A DNA stretch of 64,000 bases, taken from Rhizomys pruinosus (Eukaryota; Chordata; Mammalia; Rodentia; Spalacidae). The position numbers and the translations under genes were made by a program. This document shows, in pieces, positions 11,900 to 23,440 of the stretch. The notes beneath the pieces are model-generated. The model saw only the letters and a list, made by a program, of their open reading frames with translations, did no database searches and was not told the DNA's origin. The stretch lies in assembly GCA_009823505.1 (NCBI GenBank), contig VZQC01005680.1, forward strand, positions 6,064,274 through 6,128,273, in the 5' to 3' direction. The first letter of the stretch is position 1. Every line of letters starts with the position of its first letter.

Positions 11900-12660
11900 T
11901 TCATTAGTGATTCAGTCACAATTCAAGCTGGCTAATTTGTAAAAGACTAACAGTAAGAGGTGTCAAAGTTGAGGAACAATGGAAATGCATACATTGCTGT
12001 TAGGATGGAAAATGGCAAAATTATTTTGTAAAACAATTTAGTAATTGTACTTTCCATTTCAATCAGCTATTTGATTTCTGCTTGGCAAAAAGTAATGAAG
12101 GCATATCTCCACAAAAAGATTTGTACACTAATGTTCATAACAGTTTAATTTGTAACAACCCCAAACTGGAAACAACCATATTGTCCATCAAACTGAATGA
12201 ATGGGTGACCCATTGTGGCATATTTCTAAAATGGAATGACATTCACTATTGATGTATCCAACATCATGGATAAATCTGTAAAGAATTTTACAGAGTGGAA
12301 GAAGCCAGATTACTCAAGTGATGTTTTAAAAACTAATCTCCTGGTCAAATATTAAATAGCAGTCATTTGATTTTGTCAAAATGTCCAGAATACTGGTGAA
12401 AACTTGAAACAAATTTACAGAAAAAAAAGGTTAACAAGAACCTTTAAAAAATGGAACATGCAGTTTGAGTCCACATATATAAACAAATAAAATGCAAACC
12501 AACCTATCCTGACATAAAAAAGTATCACTGGTTGCCTGAAGGGTCGTTTTCAGTGGTGAAAGGTGGGACTGGCTACAAAAGGGACACAAGAAATCTTGTA
12601 GGTGTTGAGGCTCATCAAAATGGATATGGGACACACTTTAAATATGTGAAAATTACAGTT
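11900..12660 (+). mobile_element. Ancient L1M fragment
   Basis: The order of motifs follows an old L1 ORF2 end and 3' UTR: ATTGCTGTTAGGATGGAAAA, ACTGGAAACAACCATATTGT, GAATGACATTCACTATTGAT, GTGGAAGAAGCCAGATTACT, AAATGTCCAGAATACTGGTG, CTGGTTGCCTGAAGGGTCG. Heavily diverged, with no open frame. It ends about 400 bp before the CpG island. Confidence 0.7.
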
Positions 12661-13330
12661 AAATGAGGTGGAAAAATCAAGCAATAAGAAATTGCAAACT
12701 TCTCAACATTTCTTCATCTATAAAATAAAATTTGGGTTAGCTTAAAAAATTCCTCTAGATATCTTTCCGCAAATTAATTTCGGGCAGCACACTAGAAATG
12801 CATGGGAAAGTGTTCGTCTTTAACTGCAGTTTAATTTGTAACAGGGAAACAGGACGAAAACTAGGATTCCTGGATTTAACCTGCAGTAGTAGAGGGGGAA
12901 AAATCAAAGAATGGAACAAGACCTAAGTATTGGAAGCAGCGACAAGCACCCACACACTGTCTCCTGGAATGCTTTGGATTCTATATGCGCGAGTCTCCAA
13001 CGGAAACCCCACAAGCAAGGGAGATTGAAACCCCCAAATGCTCCTGGGAGGCGCACCCTCCTGTCTCCCGCTGCCCTGCGCGCTGCTCTGCGTCGCCCCC
13101 TGGTGGCCTTCGCCAGGACCCTGGACAGGGAAGCGGGGTTGGGGGCAGGTGCGCAGTGTAAAGGTCGCTGCAAAGTAGGGGTGCAGAGTCACCTCAGCGT
13201 GCAGCTGCGGCGTATTCATCCCAGCGCCTGCCCGGACTTCGCAGCCCCGCTCCCGGAGTCCAGACGCCGCGCTCACCCCGGTTGCGGTCTGCTTTTCACC
13301 TGTCCCCTCACCAGGGCTGCGGCGAGACCC

Positions 13331-13354
13331 GGGGGTGGGGGGCGGGGGTGGGGG
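13331..13354 (+). promoter_or_regulatory. G-quadruplex motif in promoter
   Basis: Four runs of five or six G separated by single bases (T, C, T), on the + strand, about 760 bp upstream of the Cpne8 start codon. This fits the strictest G4 pattern, with one-base loops, which is associated with very stable quadruplexes. It also includes a GGGGCGGGG GC-box core able to bind Sp/KLF factors. Folding is inferred only. Confidence 0.7.
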
Positions 13355-13362
13355 AGGAGCTG

Positions 13363-13372
13363 CATTATAAGG
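13363..13372 (+). promoter_or_regulatory. Possible TATA-like element
   Basis: CATTATAAGG lies just downstream of the G-rich run, an AT island in otherwise GC-rich DNA. If used, transcription would begin near 13395 and leave a 5' UTR of about 700 bases with upstream ATGs (first at about 13399), which is unlikely as the main start. It could serve an alternative start. Confidence 0.25.
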
Positions 13373-13986
13373 CTGTGATCCCCCGGCTTCAGAGTAGAAA
13401 TGCCACCCATGTGGAAAGCCGGACGTAGCCCAGCCCTGACCGAAGCAGGACCCGCAGCTTAGACCCCAAGCTGCAAGACAGGGGGAGGCGCAGTGCGGAC
13501 GCCTCCCTTAAACCGCACGGTTGTCCCCACGGTACGTCCCCTAGGCCCCCGCTGCCCCACATTGACCTGCCACTTGGTCTCGGGGTGTCAAGGGTTGGAG
13601 GTGCTTCCGTGTCGCATCGCCCCAAAGTGGGCAGCCCAGAGGAGGGCGCGGGTCGCCGAGGGCGGCTCGGAGGGCGCGGCGGGGAGGGGTGTCCTCGGAC
13701 CGTAGGCCACGACCCCAGTGCCCACACCTCCAGCCTCCCACCCCGACAGTGATTGACAGCAGAGGGACCCGCGGCCGGGCCAGGCGAGCTTGGGGAGAGG
13801 GGAGGGGGGAGCGGAGACACCCAGCCCCGCTCGGGCCGACAGTACGGGTGCCTGGACCCACCCGGCCTGCGCCCGACGCCCGCGGCCAGCACGGTGCCCC
13901 AGCGGGGCTCCACCGGCACGGCCGCCGGGTGCGCGGGCACCCGCTCGGTCCGACCCTCCCAGATCCGCCTCCTCCCTCCCCTTCCC

Positions 13987-14020
13987 GCACCGCCTCCGCC
14001 TCCGCCTCCGCCTCCGCCCC
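13987..14020 (+). repeat. CCGCCT hexamer tract with GC box
   Basis: About five tandem CCGCCT/CCTCCG hexamers ending in CCGCCCC, about 95 bp upstream of the Cpne8 start codon. It doubles as an array of GC-box-like sites. Likely length-variable. It may lie in the core promoter or 5' UTR. Confidence 0.7.
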
Positions 14021-14111
14021 ATCCCGTCGGTGCGTCGCAGGCTCTGGGCAGCGCTCAGTCTCCCGGCTCCGGCTGTGGGCGCGGGTCCAGAGCGCGGCGC
14101 GTCTGCTCGCG

Positions 14112-14209
14112 ATGGACAGCCGCTACACCAGCACGGCGGGCATCGGGGACCTGAACCAGCTGAGCGCCGCCATCCCCGCCACGCGCGTGGAGGTGTCGGT
14201 GTCCTGCAG
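14112..14209 (+). CDS. Cpne8: Copine-8, coding part of exon 1
   Basis: Encodes residues 1-32 plus two bases of codon 33 (MDSRYTSTAGIGDLNQLSAA at the start, then a stretch ending VEVSVSC). The leader and the start of the C2A domain match what I know of mammalian copine-8. Its paralogues CPNE5 and CPNE9 have different N-termini. Copines are calcium-dependent phospholipid-binding proteins with two C2 domains and a C-terminal vWA-like domain; they move to membranes when calcium rises. The ATG has G at -3 and G at +4, a good initiation context. The exon ends in CAG followed by a GTGAGG donor, leaving phase 2, which is completed by the G that opens exon 2 to give Arg33. The reading frame stays open upstream to an in-frame ATG at 13689, but family length favours the ATG used here. 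Exon 1 lies in a CpG island. The 5' UTR boundary cannot be fixed from sequence. Confidence 0.93.
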
Positions 14210-16149
14210 GTGAGGACGCGGCGCTCCTTCTCCTCTCGCATCCCATCAGCAGGCTTGGCGGTACTTGGCTAGCGTTCTGGGTAGCACGAGGCTTTGAGCC
14301 GGTGAGAAGTTGCGTGATGAGTGGGGCACCTCAGTGGTAGGGTTCACGTCCCCCCGCGGGTCAAGTGGCACAAACTGGAGGGTGGAATTAGAGGCGGTGG
14401 TGGGCTCTGGGACTGTTTGTTTTCTTTTCTGGGAAATGCTGTAAGTTGGCTGGGCTGTGGCTCAGCTAAGGGAACCCCGGCCGCCGCCCACTTTACGAGC
14501 TCTTTCTGCGTTCAGGACAGGAACGGAAGGGTCAGTACTGCCAAAAGCGCGCGTGACTGCTGCGCGCAGTGGCCTGGGGCTCCCTGGGCTCCGCCAGTGC
14601 CCGGCGGACAGCCTCGGTCTGCTCCTGCTCCCAAGCTTCCTCTCCACCCACTTCCTGGAGACTTCCAACTTCCTCACCCCTACACCCTTCCGGGACACTC
14701 GCCTAGGCCCGCAGCAGTGCCAGGTCCAGCCCTCCTTGCCTAGGGGCCTCCGCCTAACCCAAGGGCTGAGCAGTCACGACTTTCTGCTCGCTGGCAGACA
14801 CACTTGTGTGGTGCTTACAGCACCTCGCATTCAGCCTCGCTCCCAGCAGGCGTGGCCAGTCTCATAAGCTTTCCTGATGCTCACTCGGCCAGATCAGCTG
14901 TAAATCAAGCCCAATAGCTACATGTCCCAGTTTGGAGGAAGATGGGCAGCTGAATTAAATTGTAATGGCAAAAGGAGAGGACGATTTCGTGGTTACTGTT
15001 ATCTACCCAGGAGCCCACCCCCTTGTTTGAATACTACCACCCCTCTCAGTGGAAAACTCCACATTCACCCAATTCTTCCCTAAGATTCTTTTTAATTCGC
15101 TCAGAGGCTATTTTGCCTTTCCTCAGGAAAACTTGTCTTAAAGGACTCTAATGAGCACGAGTGATCATAATACAATTATAATCAAGCCCTAAAGTTTAAC
15201 TGTCTTCATTTTTGCATTTCCACAAAACTAACCCTAAACTCAAAGGAAGGACTTCCTTGCAAGTTCATGCTCCAGCATCTCTCCCCCTGTAGCCTTGTGC
15301 TTTGGGTTAGGGGATAGCCTTATCTAGCCCTCTAGCTCAAGACTGACCTCAGGCAATGGAAATGGTAATGGTGATCCTGACAGCTAACAGGAACCCTGGC
15401 TTTATTCGGGTCGCACTGCCTTTTAGTGCCACCAGATATTTTCCTCTGTCAACAGAGCAGAAGCTGCCCTGTGCTCTCCTGACAGTTTCTAGACACTTTT
15501 GCTTTTCTCTGAAGCTGACTTTGGATACTGGGAAGGGGGTTACCCATACATAGACACAAGGGTAGCCAGAAATTCAACAGGAAGAGCATTTTCTACAGTT
15601 CCGCCATCTGCTCAACTTCCTGCATGTCTGAAGTGCTTGGGGGCAGGTAGAAAGGAGGTTGCAAATCAAGTCTTAATGTTCTATAGCTTTTTTTTGTTTT
15701 TGGCTGATGAGTGCCTGTTCCTGGTCCATGTACCATCTCTACATGCTTATTTGCTGGAGGGATGCTGGGAATCCTGAGGTGCAAAGGCTTCTGCCAATTC
15801 CGTTCAGCTTGCTATTCAAGGGCTTGGAGACCCACTTCTCCAGGGGTTATATTTTGATGCTTTTTTTTTTTTTTTTTTTTAAGTTTAAAATAGGAAAAAA
15901 AATCTTGAAGGAGAACCAGTTGTCAAGTACTGGTGGTTATTTTATTTGAATTGTTCCAGACTCAGTTCATTATTTCTTGGTAAATGATATAGAAAAGACT
16001 TTGGGGCAAGTGTTTCTCTGCAAATTAGTTCTTAAAGGTAGGTTAAATTCCACCTCTGTGGTGTTGAGAACTTTGCTTTGACATTTGAAGGAGACCTGGG
16101 TATAACAAATTTTGGCCTCGAGGCTGACTTTTATTTCCTTAGAATAAGT

Positions 16150-16300
16150 TAACTTGTCTAAGCTTGTTCATATCTGATAATGAAGTTAATTGTGGTATTT
16201 TCTTTACAGTGTTATGAGGGTTTAATGAAAGGCTGTGAGAAAAGTGCTTATACAGTGCTTGACACAACAGAGTATCTTCAAAAGTGTTAGTTATTATAAT
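16150..16300 (+). mobile_element. MIR SINE
   Basis: GTTATGAGGGTTTAATGAAA and GTGCTTGACACAACAGAGTA match the usual MIR 3' half in order. Confidence 0.6.
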
Positions 16301-17414
16301 ATAGAAAATAGTATTTCTGAAGAACTGTATAATATTCTATAATTAATCTCTCTATTTGAACTTCAATAAGCCAGTCAAAGAAAACAAGGCTGAATCAGCT
16401 GTGAACTACTTGTTGCCTCCTCTTCTTCTTTGAGGTACACAGAATGCAGATTTCCCAGGATGTTTGTGTGGGGTGGGGTGGGGTGGGGGGGTCACTTAGC
16501 AAACAGGCACAGCCATGGGCCTCCAGCCTTGCTATGGAGAAGCAGAGCAAGGACTTCCTTTGTGTCCCCCAGACCTCCCCAGAATTGCTGGGCCTTCAGA
16601 AGCAGCTCAGGATAGGACCCCTTTTGACAACCTTCTTTCACCGACCCCTGTTATCCAAAGCTCCGTCTTCATTTTAGGAAGAATAGAGGAGTGACAGTTG
16701 CACACAGAAAAGCTCAATGTAGTTTTTTTCAGTCATTAAGCATCTGAGTGTCTTTTTATGTCTAGAAATTGAACTGCTTTCCATGAGAGGTACAGAGTAA
16801 GCTGTCTTTGAGAATGTGAAACTTGACTGACAGATAAACACTGTCTAAGGTGGTAACCCAGGACTGGACTTCACAATGAGGTGTCTGCATGGAGGCCTTT
16901 GTGGAGAAAGTACTTAATGACTGCACAAACAATGACCACGCATACAGGAGGGTGATCTTCCATGGAAATAACAAGTCCAGCTGTAGTGCCTGCGAACTCA
17001 CTCTATTGGGGATGATGCTAAACACATTTTTCTAGTTGTAGCTATGCAAAGGCAAGGTTTTCCATCTTTAACTTCTTTTCTACTTATCTATTCTTGAATT
17101 GACTTTTCTTAAAGCAATTTGTAGATTTTTAAAGTTAAGTAGGTTACCTAATTAAGTGAACTTTCTAGCTGAAATGATACTACTTTAGATAAGGAAAGCT
17201 TCCCATTTTATTCTGAAAACACATCAATATAAAATAGGTTAAAGCCAATGGGAAAAATGGTTCGCAGTAATCAGTCACTTTTAATCAATCCCTTTCTTTC
17301 CTTGGAGCCTGGGTTTCACTATTTTAGTGATTTTTGCTGCTTTCTCTGACTGAGAAGTCCAGTTATTGCTGATAAGCATCTTCCAGTGCTGGCTGGCAAG
17401 TGCTGATCTTTTAA

Positions 17415-17634
17415 AAAATAATTATTATTTTCATTTTATGTGTATGAGTGTATTGCTTGCATGTATGCAAGTGTACCCATGTCATGCAGCACCCTTGGTG
17501 GTCAGAAGAGGTGTGGGATCCCCTGGAGCTAGAGTTATGGATGGCTGTTAGCTGCCATGTTAGTGCTGGGACTCAAACCTGGGTCTTCTGCAAGAACAGC
17601 CACTGTTTTTGACTGCCGATCCATCTCTCCACCT
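17415..17634 (-). mobile_element. B3-type SINE
   Basis: TTTTATGTGTATGAGTGTAT tail side, GGAGCTAGAGTTATGGATGG middle, GATCCATCTCTCCACC head side. Confidence 0.85.
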
Positions 17635-17929
17635 TCCTAAGCAGTACCCTGGAGTGATGGCAGTGCTGGGAGAAGAAGTGGAAACAACTTGAGCATCTCC
17701 TTCATGGTATGAATTCTAAAGGCTGGATGTGACTGTGATTTTCTGGCCTTGTCTCCTATCAGTGCACACATGAACTGACTACAGGTCAACAAACAAATGT
17801 GCTTCCTGTCTATCAAGAAACATGGCAGATAAATATGACTGCAAACTGAGAGTCAGAGGTAGAGTCAGGATGAACTTGGGCTGATGGCGGTGGTCTGGTC
17901 TCCTATCAGCATGACTATGTCTGCCTTCA

Positions 17930-18165
17930 TCATCTCCTCTCCGCTTCCTTTTGAGGTCTTGAGACTCAGGTCAAATGTCATCTTCCATCATGATCCTTCT
18001 TCTAAGCTGGAGTTTTCGGTACTTCCCAACCAGCCAGTGTCACGAAGGTATATTGAAGCTTTTGGATGTTGTATTTTTACTTAAAGGTCATCTATGTCTC
18101 TTTCATGATCATGTTAGCTGAGCCTGGCAGAGAATTTGTGGTCAGTAAATGTTTGAAGCTGTCAT
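17930..18165 (+). mobile_element. L2 LINE 3' end
   Basis: CAGGTCAAATGTCATCTTCC followed by GAGAATTTGTGGTCAGTAAA and TGTTTGAA, the order seen in L2 3' ends. Confidence 0.6.
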
Positions 18166-18389
18166 TCTCTAATGAAATCATCTGGTGTTTTGTGGAGGGG
18201 AGATGGGTCCTATCTGAACATAGGGCTCTGTAGCAGATATGTTGAGACAGAATCTCTGGGAGTGGTATCTATTTCTCACAAGGTTGGACATGTTGGTTGT
18301 GTACATTAAAATTTTTGATCTTCAGGTTTGATGATCAAATGACCCGAGACTGTAGCTTCTGTATCTGAGTTAGCAATGCTTGCTTTTCT

Positions 18390-18945
18390 TTTTGTTTTAT
18401 TTAAATTTTTATTGATGGTTTGTGCATTTCGTACATCATTTTCCAATTCAGATCAGGCATATTTCCCTTTCCCTTCCCCCCCACCCCCACCCCATCCCAG
18501 ATCATGTATTCTGCCATAACTGTCCTACATCTTTCAGGTTTTTTTTTTTTTTTTCATTTTTTAGCTATAAGTGATAATCCATGAGTACAAGCATCCTTCA
18601 TGCAAAATCAATCTGCAGGCTGTTGTGCCCAATCCCCCACAGTCCCACCATTCGGTGGGGGGTGACAGGTTGTTTGTTCAATCAAGTTGATCAAATGAGT
18701 GTCCAGACTACATCGCTGTAGTTTCACCGTTCACCCCAATCGCAGCCTTTACATTCTACCACGCCCCCTCTTCCGCAGATTGTTCCCTAGGCTTAGAAAA
18801 GGGGCACAGGTGGATGAGAAGTAAAACTGTCCTCTCTCTCTGGAGCTGTTGACTTGGATTCTGGTCAATTCTGGCTGTTTCCTTTCATGGGCTGACAGTT
18901 TGTTCAGGAGTAACCTTTCGATCCTACTAATGAAGCACAAGCAAT
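18390..18945 (-). mobile_element. L1 3'-end-like repeat, antisense (copy A)
   Basis: Reads TTTTTATTGATGGTTTGTGC, then a C-rich tract (CCCCCCACCCCCACCCC), then ATTCTGCCATAACTGTCC and a long unique-looking part. The same sequence recurs at 61084-61640. Reverse-complemented, the TGGCAGAATACATGATCTGG and G-rich part resemble the 3' UTR of the L1 at 55740-55840. Confidence 0.7.
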
Positions 18946-19661
18946 TAGATATATAGGTATTTAAGCAGCACTAATAGTTATGGCTTGCTTTTCAAAGCTG
19001 TGTACTGGCTGTCAGAACTGGGTGCGAGGCACACAGTTCTCATGTCATTCCGCTGGCCCTTGTCAGTCCTGAGGAATCAGGAGGAAAATGATTGCTACTT
19101 GTCTTTGTGGGCTTGGGCTTATTTAGTAAAGTGCCATCAACTAGGCAGCTTATTAATATATATTTACTTCTAGTTCTGTAAGCTGCAGGGCTGAGATGAG
19201 AGTGTTCACTTTGTCTGGTCCCAGCAAGGCTCCTCTCCCAGGCTGTAGACTGCAGGCTTCCTGAGTTTTCTCAGGGTGAGAGCCATCTTTGACATCTATC
19301 CTAAGAATCCAGAGGATTCTATCCACAGGACCTATGAGGTCCAAACACCTCATGTCCTTAGGGTCACTTTGTAGGGGGTCAGGACTTCAGCTCGTCAGTC
19401 TGAAGGAGAGGTAAGCCTTCAGCTAGTAGCCACTGGTCGCCTGGCACCATTAGGGGTCGTGGTAATGAGTTCAGTACTGTCTGTGTTCTTTCCTCTCTAG
19501 TGGAGCAAGCCAGGTTGTGAGAGTTTGTAATGCACCAAAGGCTATGAGAAGTGTATTGTGTGGGTGGAGCAGGAAGGTGATTGAAATACTGAGATCTCGC
19601 TGGGCTGCTTTCTCCCTATCTTTGCAGGTGGTCCTCTCCGTACTCTATTCTTACTCTGATT

Positions 19662-20400
19662 TTTTTTTTTTAGCAAAGTCAATGCATTTTATTTATTGAT
19701 TGAATTTTATTTATTTTTTTAAAATTTTTTAATTAATTTTATTTATTTCTGTATGTGTATGAATGTACTGTCTGCATGCAAGTTTGTGCACCCGTGTCGT
19801 GTGATGCCGCGGAAGTCAGAAGAGGGTGTCGGATTCCCCTGGAACTGGAGTTCTCCTGGAATTGGAGTTTCAGACGGCTCTCGGCCGCCATGTGGGTGCT
19901 GGGGATCGAACCCAGGTCCTCTGCAAGAGCGTCGGCGCTCCTAACCGCTAGGCCCTAATCTCTCCAGCCCCTTGAATTTTATTTTTTATTAAATTTTTTC
20001 CCATTTTCATATGATATACCTAGATCCCCTCCCCCTTCTGTATCCCTTCCCTTGACCCCCATCCAACTTAACATACTCTCTAGTATATATGATATAGTCT
20101 ATAGAGTCTGATTTATGTCTGCCAAATGTCGGTCAGCGAGGGTCCACCCACTGGGCCCACCAAGAGTCCATCCCTGCAAGATACTGTCTCTCCCCTTCCC
20201 AGCAGCCATTAATTGCCAAAAGTTCCTTAGGTCAGGCTGGGGATTCTGTTTTGTTTTTCTTCTTCCAGTGTTGGCATGTTCTTTGAAAACTTACATTATA
20301 CTTTCAGCTATAGGTAGTGATGAGCTGACCTGTGAAGGCACATTCAGGTTCCAGGAGTAATTCTGACTGAGCTAGCTGCAACTGGCCCAGTTTGAAGCAC
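19662..20400 (-). mobile_element. L1 3' UTR, antisense, split by B2
   Basis: After the inserted B2, the sequence continues with CATTTTCATATGATATACCT, CCCCTCCCCCTTCTGTATCC, and CAGCAGCCATTAATTGCCAA, standard antisense rodent L1 3' UTR blocks. The T-run at 19660-19672 may be the L1 tail. Confidence 0.65.
19713..19971 (-). mobile_element. B2 SINE with 17-bp duplication
   Basis: Inserted in the L1, with TSD TTGAATTTTATTT at 19700-19712 and 19972-19984. The tandem internal duplication occupies 19838-19854 and 19855-19871. Retains CpGs (AAGAGCGTCGGCGCTC), so young. Confidence 0.92.
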
Positions 20401-20984
20401 ACCCTTTGACTTTTCTAAAAATCTAAGATGAAGGGTTTCCAAGTCTCTAAACACAACAATTGATCCTCTCTTAGGTATTATTTACATTTCTTCATTGAGA
20501 TAAAAATATGACATTATAGGGTAAATAGGTTTTCAAGTGATGTTGCTTTTTGCCATGTTATGGGACTGTAAAGGATTAGCTTTTGATGAGGCATTTGGAA
20601 GGTAAGCTGCTGCTGTAATTCTCAATGTGCTCATTATCCAGATACAGCTCAAAGAAATGCTTGTGTGTGGTTTTGCCAGTAGTTTTGTAAGTAGTTTAGG
20701 CTATTTAACATTTAGGGCCAGAGAGCGATTTGAAACAGCCCCCAGGTACGGAAACAGTGTGCGGGGCAAAGCTAACCGTGTTCCTTGGGCGTGCTGTTGG
20801 TGGTACCTCGGGCAGAGCTTTGCCTGCGGTTTGAGTTTGCTTAGGGCAGGAAGAACTTCCGATCACATGGGGTAGAATTCCAGTACAGCCCATTTTCTAT
20901 AGCTGCATCTGCTTGGTCTTGAGAAATGTGCCCATGGTTTATAATGCAGTCACTTTGAAGCCTTGGAATCACTTGATTTTCGTT

Positions 20985-21070
20985 CCTCAATTTCCTCCTG
21001 TGAAGGATGGATAGGAGTATTTCTGACTCTTAGAAATTCGCTGTGAGGGTTACATAAATTAATACATGTA
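20985..21070 (+). mobile_element. MIR fragment
   Basis: CTCAATTTCCTCCTGTGAAG and GCTGTGAGGGTTACATAAAT follow the MIR order. Confidence 0.5.
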
Positions 21071-21176
21071 AATGAATTTAAATTTATTTTATTTTATTTT
21101 TTGAAGAACAAAATGAGAAAAACGAGTGAGAACATGAGTCAAAACACCACTTGTTACATTAATAAAGCTCTCAGGA

Positions 21177-21346
21177 GCCGGGCGTGGTGGCGCACGCCTT
21201 TAATCCTAGCACTTGGGAGGCAGAGGCAGGCGGATCTTTGTGAGTTCAAGGCCAGCCTGGTCTATAGAGTGAGTTCCAGGACAGCTGGGGCTACAGGGAG
21301 ACCCTGTCTCAAAAAGACAAAAAATAAATAAATAAATAAATAAATA
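21177..21346 (+). mobile_element. B1 SINE
   Basis: Full length, GCCGGGCGTGGTGGCGCACG head with CpGs, ending in (AAAT)n. TSD AATAAAGCTCTCAGGA / AATAAAGCACTCAGGA at 21161-21176 and 21347-21362. Confidence 0.95.
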
Positions 21347-21689
21347 AATAAAGCACTCAGGAATTATCAAAGGATATAAGATCCCCCCCCAAAATAATCA
21401 CTCAGTATTCCATCAGACTATGAGCATCACGTTTATAATGCCTAATTGTATACATGATAATATATAATGCATAATTTGTATTGTATATAATATAGAATGT
21501 AAGTATATACTTTAAACTATTTGTCTCCTGTACTGTTCAATTAATATTATGTCCTGAATATGTTGTTATAGTTTGAAAACAGTCTTCCTTATATCTGTAA
21601 TATTCTGTTTTATGAGTATACTATAGTCATTTAACTTATCTCCTATTTTCCTAATTTTATTCCAAAATACTGCTATTCAAAACTATACT

Positions 21690-21867
21690 AGCTGGGCATG
21701 GTGGTGCACCTTTAATCCCTTTAATGCCTTTAATCTGGAAGCAGAGGCAGGTGGATCTCTGTGAGTTTAATGTCAGCCTGATCTACATAGTGAGTTTCAG
21801 GCCAGCTGGGGCTATAGGGAAACCCTGTCCCAAAAAGACAAAACAAACAAACAAACACAAACAACAA
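21690..21867 (+). mobile_element. B1 SINE
   Basis: GCTGGGCATGGTGGTGCACC head; the CCTTTAAT segment is triplicated (TTTAATCCCTTTAATGCC). Ends in an (AAAC)n tail. Confidence 0.9.
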
Positions 21868-22509
21868 ACACTGAGTATTCTTACTAACATTTAGTATCAT
21901 CTTTGAAATCTTTTTGAGGGGAGAAAATTTTCTAGAGCTGATGTAATTTATAAGTTATTTTCTCAAAGAGATTTTAGTACCTTGACTTGTTATTTCCTTT
22001 GTACTTCTGCTTAAATAAGCAGATTAGAATAAAAAATATAACTGTACCTTTCTAAATTATTTTGTTTCCACGAGAAATTTGCATGTAGAGAGTAATTAGA
22101 ATTGGGGGCCAAAGCTTGTAGCAGCAAGACAGTGGTATTAGGAGGCAAGGAAATTATCTTTCAAGTTAATTTTTGCCCTTTTTTGAAATGTGATTTAGGT
22201 AGCTTATTTCAACTTTTGGAATCTCATTTTCTATTCAATAACCTAAAAATAATTTAAAATCATAGTTTTCAAGGTTTTTAGACAACTAAATGAAATAAAT
22301 TCTTTAGTGCCCAGCACAGTGACATATAGTAATTATTTCAGTTTCATGAGAGATTTTTACTGTGTTGTACACAAGCAACGGATGTTCTTGTGCCTTAATA
22401 TATTTTACAACCACTTTGGCCAGTTCCAGAACGCAGAGTTGTGGTGGGATTATAAAGGTGTGAACTAATGATAAACAAGCTTATCTCAGGTTGAATAAAT
22501 AATTCAGGT

Positions 22510-22656
22510 CATGGGGCGTGGTGGTGCATGCCTTTAATCCTAGCACTTGGGAGGCAGAGACAGGCGGATCTCTGTGAGTTCAAGGCCAGCCTGGTCTACA
22601 GAGTGAGTTCCAAGACAGCTGGGGGGCTACAGGGAGACCCTGTCTTAAAAAAAAAA
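22510..22656 (+). mobile_element. B1 SINE
   Basis: Full-length B1 with TSD AATTCAGGT at 22501-22509 and 22657-22665. Confidence 0.92.
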
Positions 22657-23344
22657 AATTCAGGTTAGAGGGGCTAGAGAAGCCTAGTCAAACTGTGAGT
22701 TTGGAAATGCAAACATACTTTCCAAGATTCTTCCTAGTTCTCCCCCACCCCACAGTGCACAGGTAGGTGAATAGATCACTACTTTGATAAAGTTTTAGAA
22801 AGAGATAACATTCTTACATATTCTTGATTTTGAGCAATAAAACCAATGTACAGATATTTGAACAGCTCTTTTTTGTTGAACTTGTGACAGAGATTAGAGT
22901 CAGTGGCCTTGGGCTGAGGGCAAGCATTTATTGCCACTAATAAAATTAGAAGTATTTAAAAGGTGCCTTGCCCCTAAGATTTTTAGTGCTTTTCTCAGAA
23001 CCTTGAGATTTATAACTCAGGTCTGTTTGTAGGGCTTGGTGCCTCTCCATTTAGCAACTTTAGCCACCAGACATTCTTTTTCTAGTTGTAAAGTAATTCT
23101 CAAGCTTTTGCCTTGAAGGATAATGCTGTAAGCATTCTTAGGATTGTCAGTTGATTTTTTTTTTCCCCATAACCAAACAGCATTAGTGGTCCTGGAAATA
23201 TTTATTCATTAGCAAAATAATTCAAATATAAGCTGTATTGTTGAAGCAAAAACTATGAAAGTTTTGGACTTTTGCTGTGTGTTTTCTTCAAACTGACATC
23301 AAAATATATTTCTATGTCAGTCAATTCAGTCAGTCAGTACAAAA

Positions 23345-23440
23345 ATTCTGTAAAACAGGTAATTCTGTCCCCTTTTACAGGTGAGGAAATTGAGGTTCAA
23401 AGAGGGTTTAAATAGCCTGGTGTGAGCCTCAGGCATATTT
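23345..23440 (+). mobile_element. MIR fragment
   Basis: CCCCTTTTACAGGTGAGGAA ATTGAGG is the MIR core signature. Confidence 0.65.

Larger units (their letters stand above)
13040..14270 (+). promoter_or_regulatory. Cpne8: CpG-island promoter of Cpne8
   Basis: GC content and CpG density rise abruptly near 13040 and fall back after about 14270 (a weaker GC-rich tail reaches 14650). Most of the flanking DNA is AT-rich and CpG-poor, so this is the only clear CpG island in the window. It contains GC-box-like CCGCCC motifs, a G-quadruplex motif, a CCGCCT tandem tract and exon 1. CpG-island promoters usually start transcription at several sites; no single start can be assigned. The island is free of recognisable SINEs, as is common for active promoters. 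Open reading frames crossing it on both strands are a by-product of high GC. Confidence 0.85.

Noticed and set aside
12904..14272. Several overlapping ORFs of 100-217 codons on both strands around the CpG island
   Set aside because: High GC removes stop codons; none apart from the Cpne8 frame shows a family motif.
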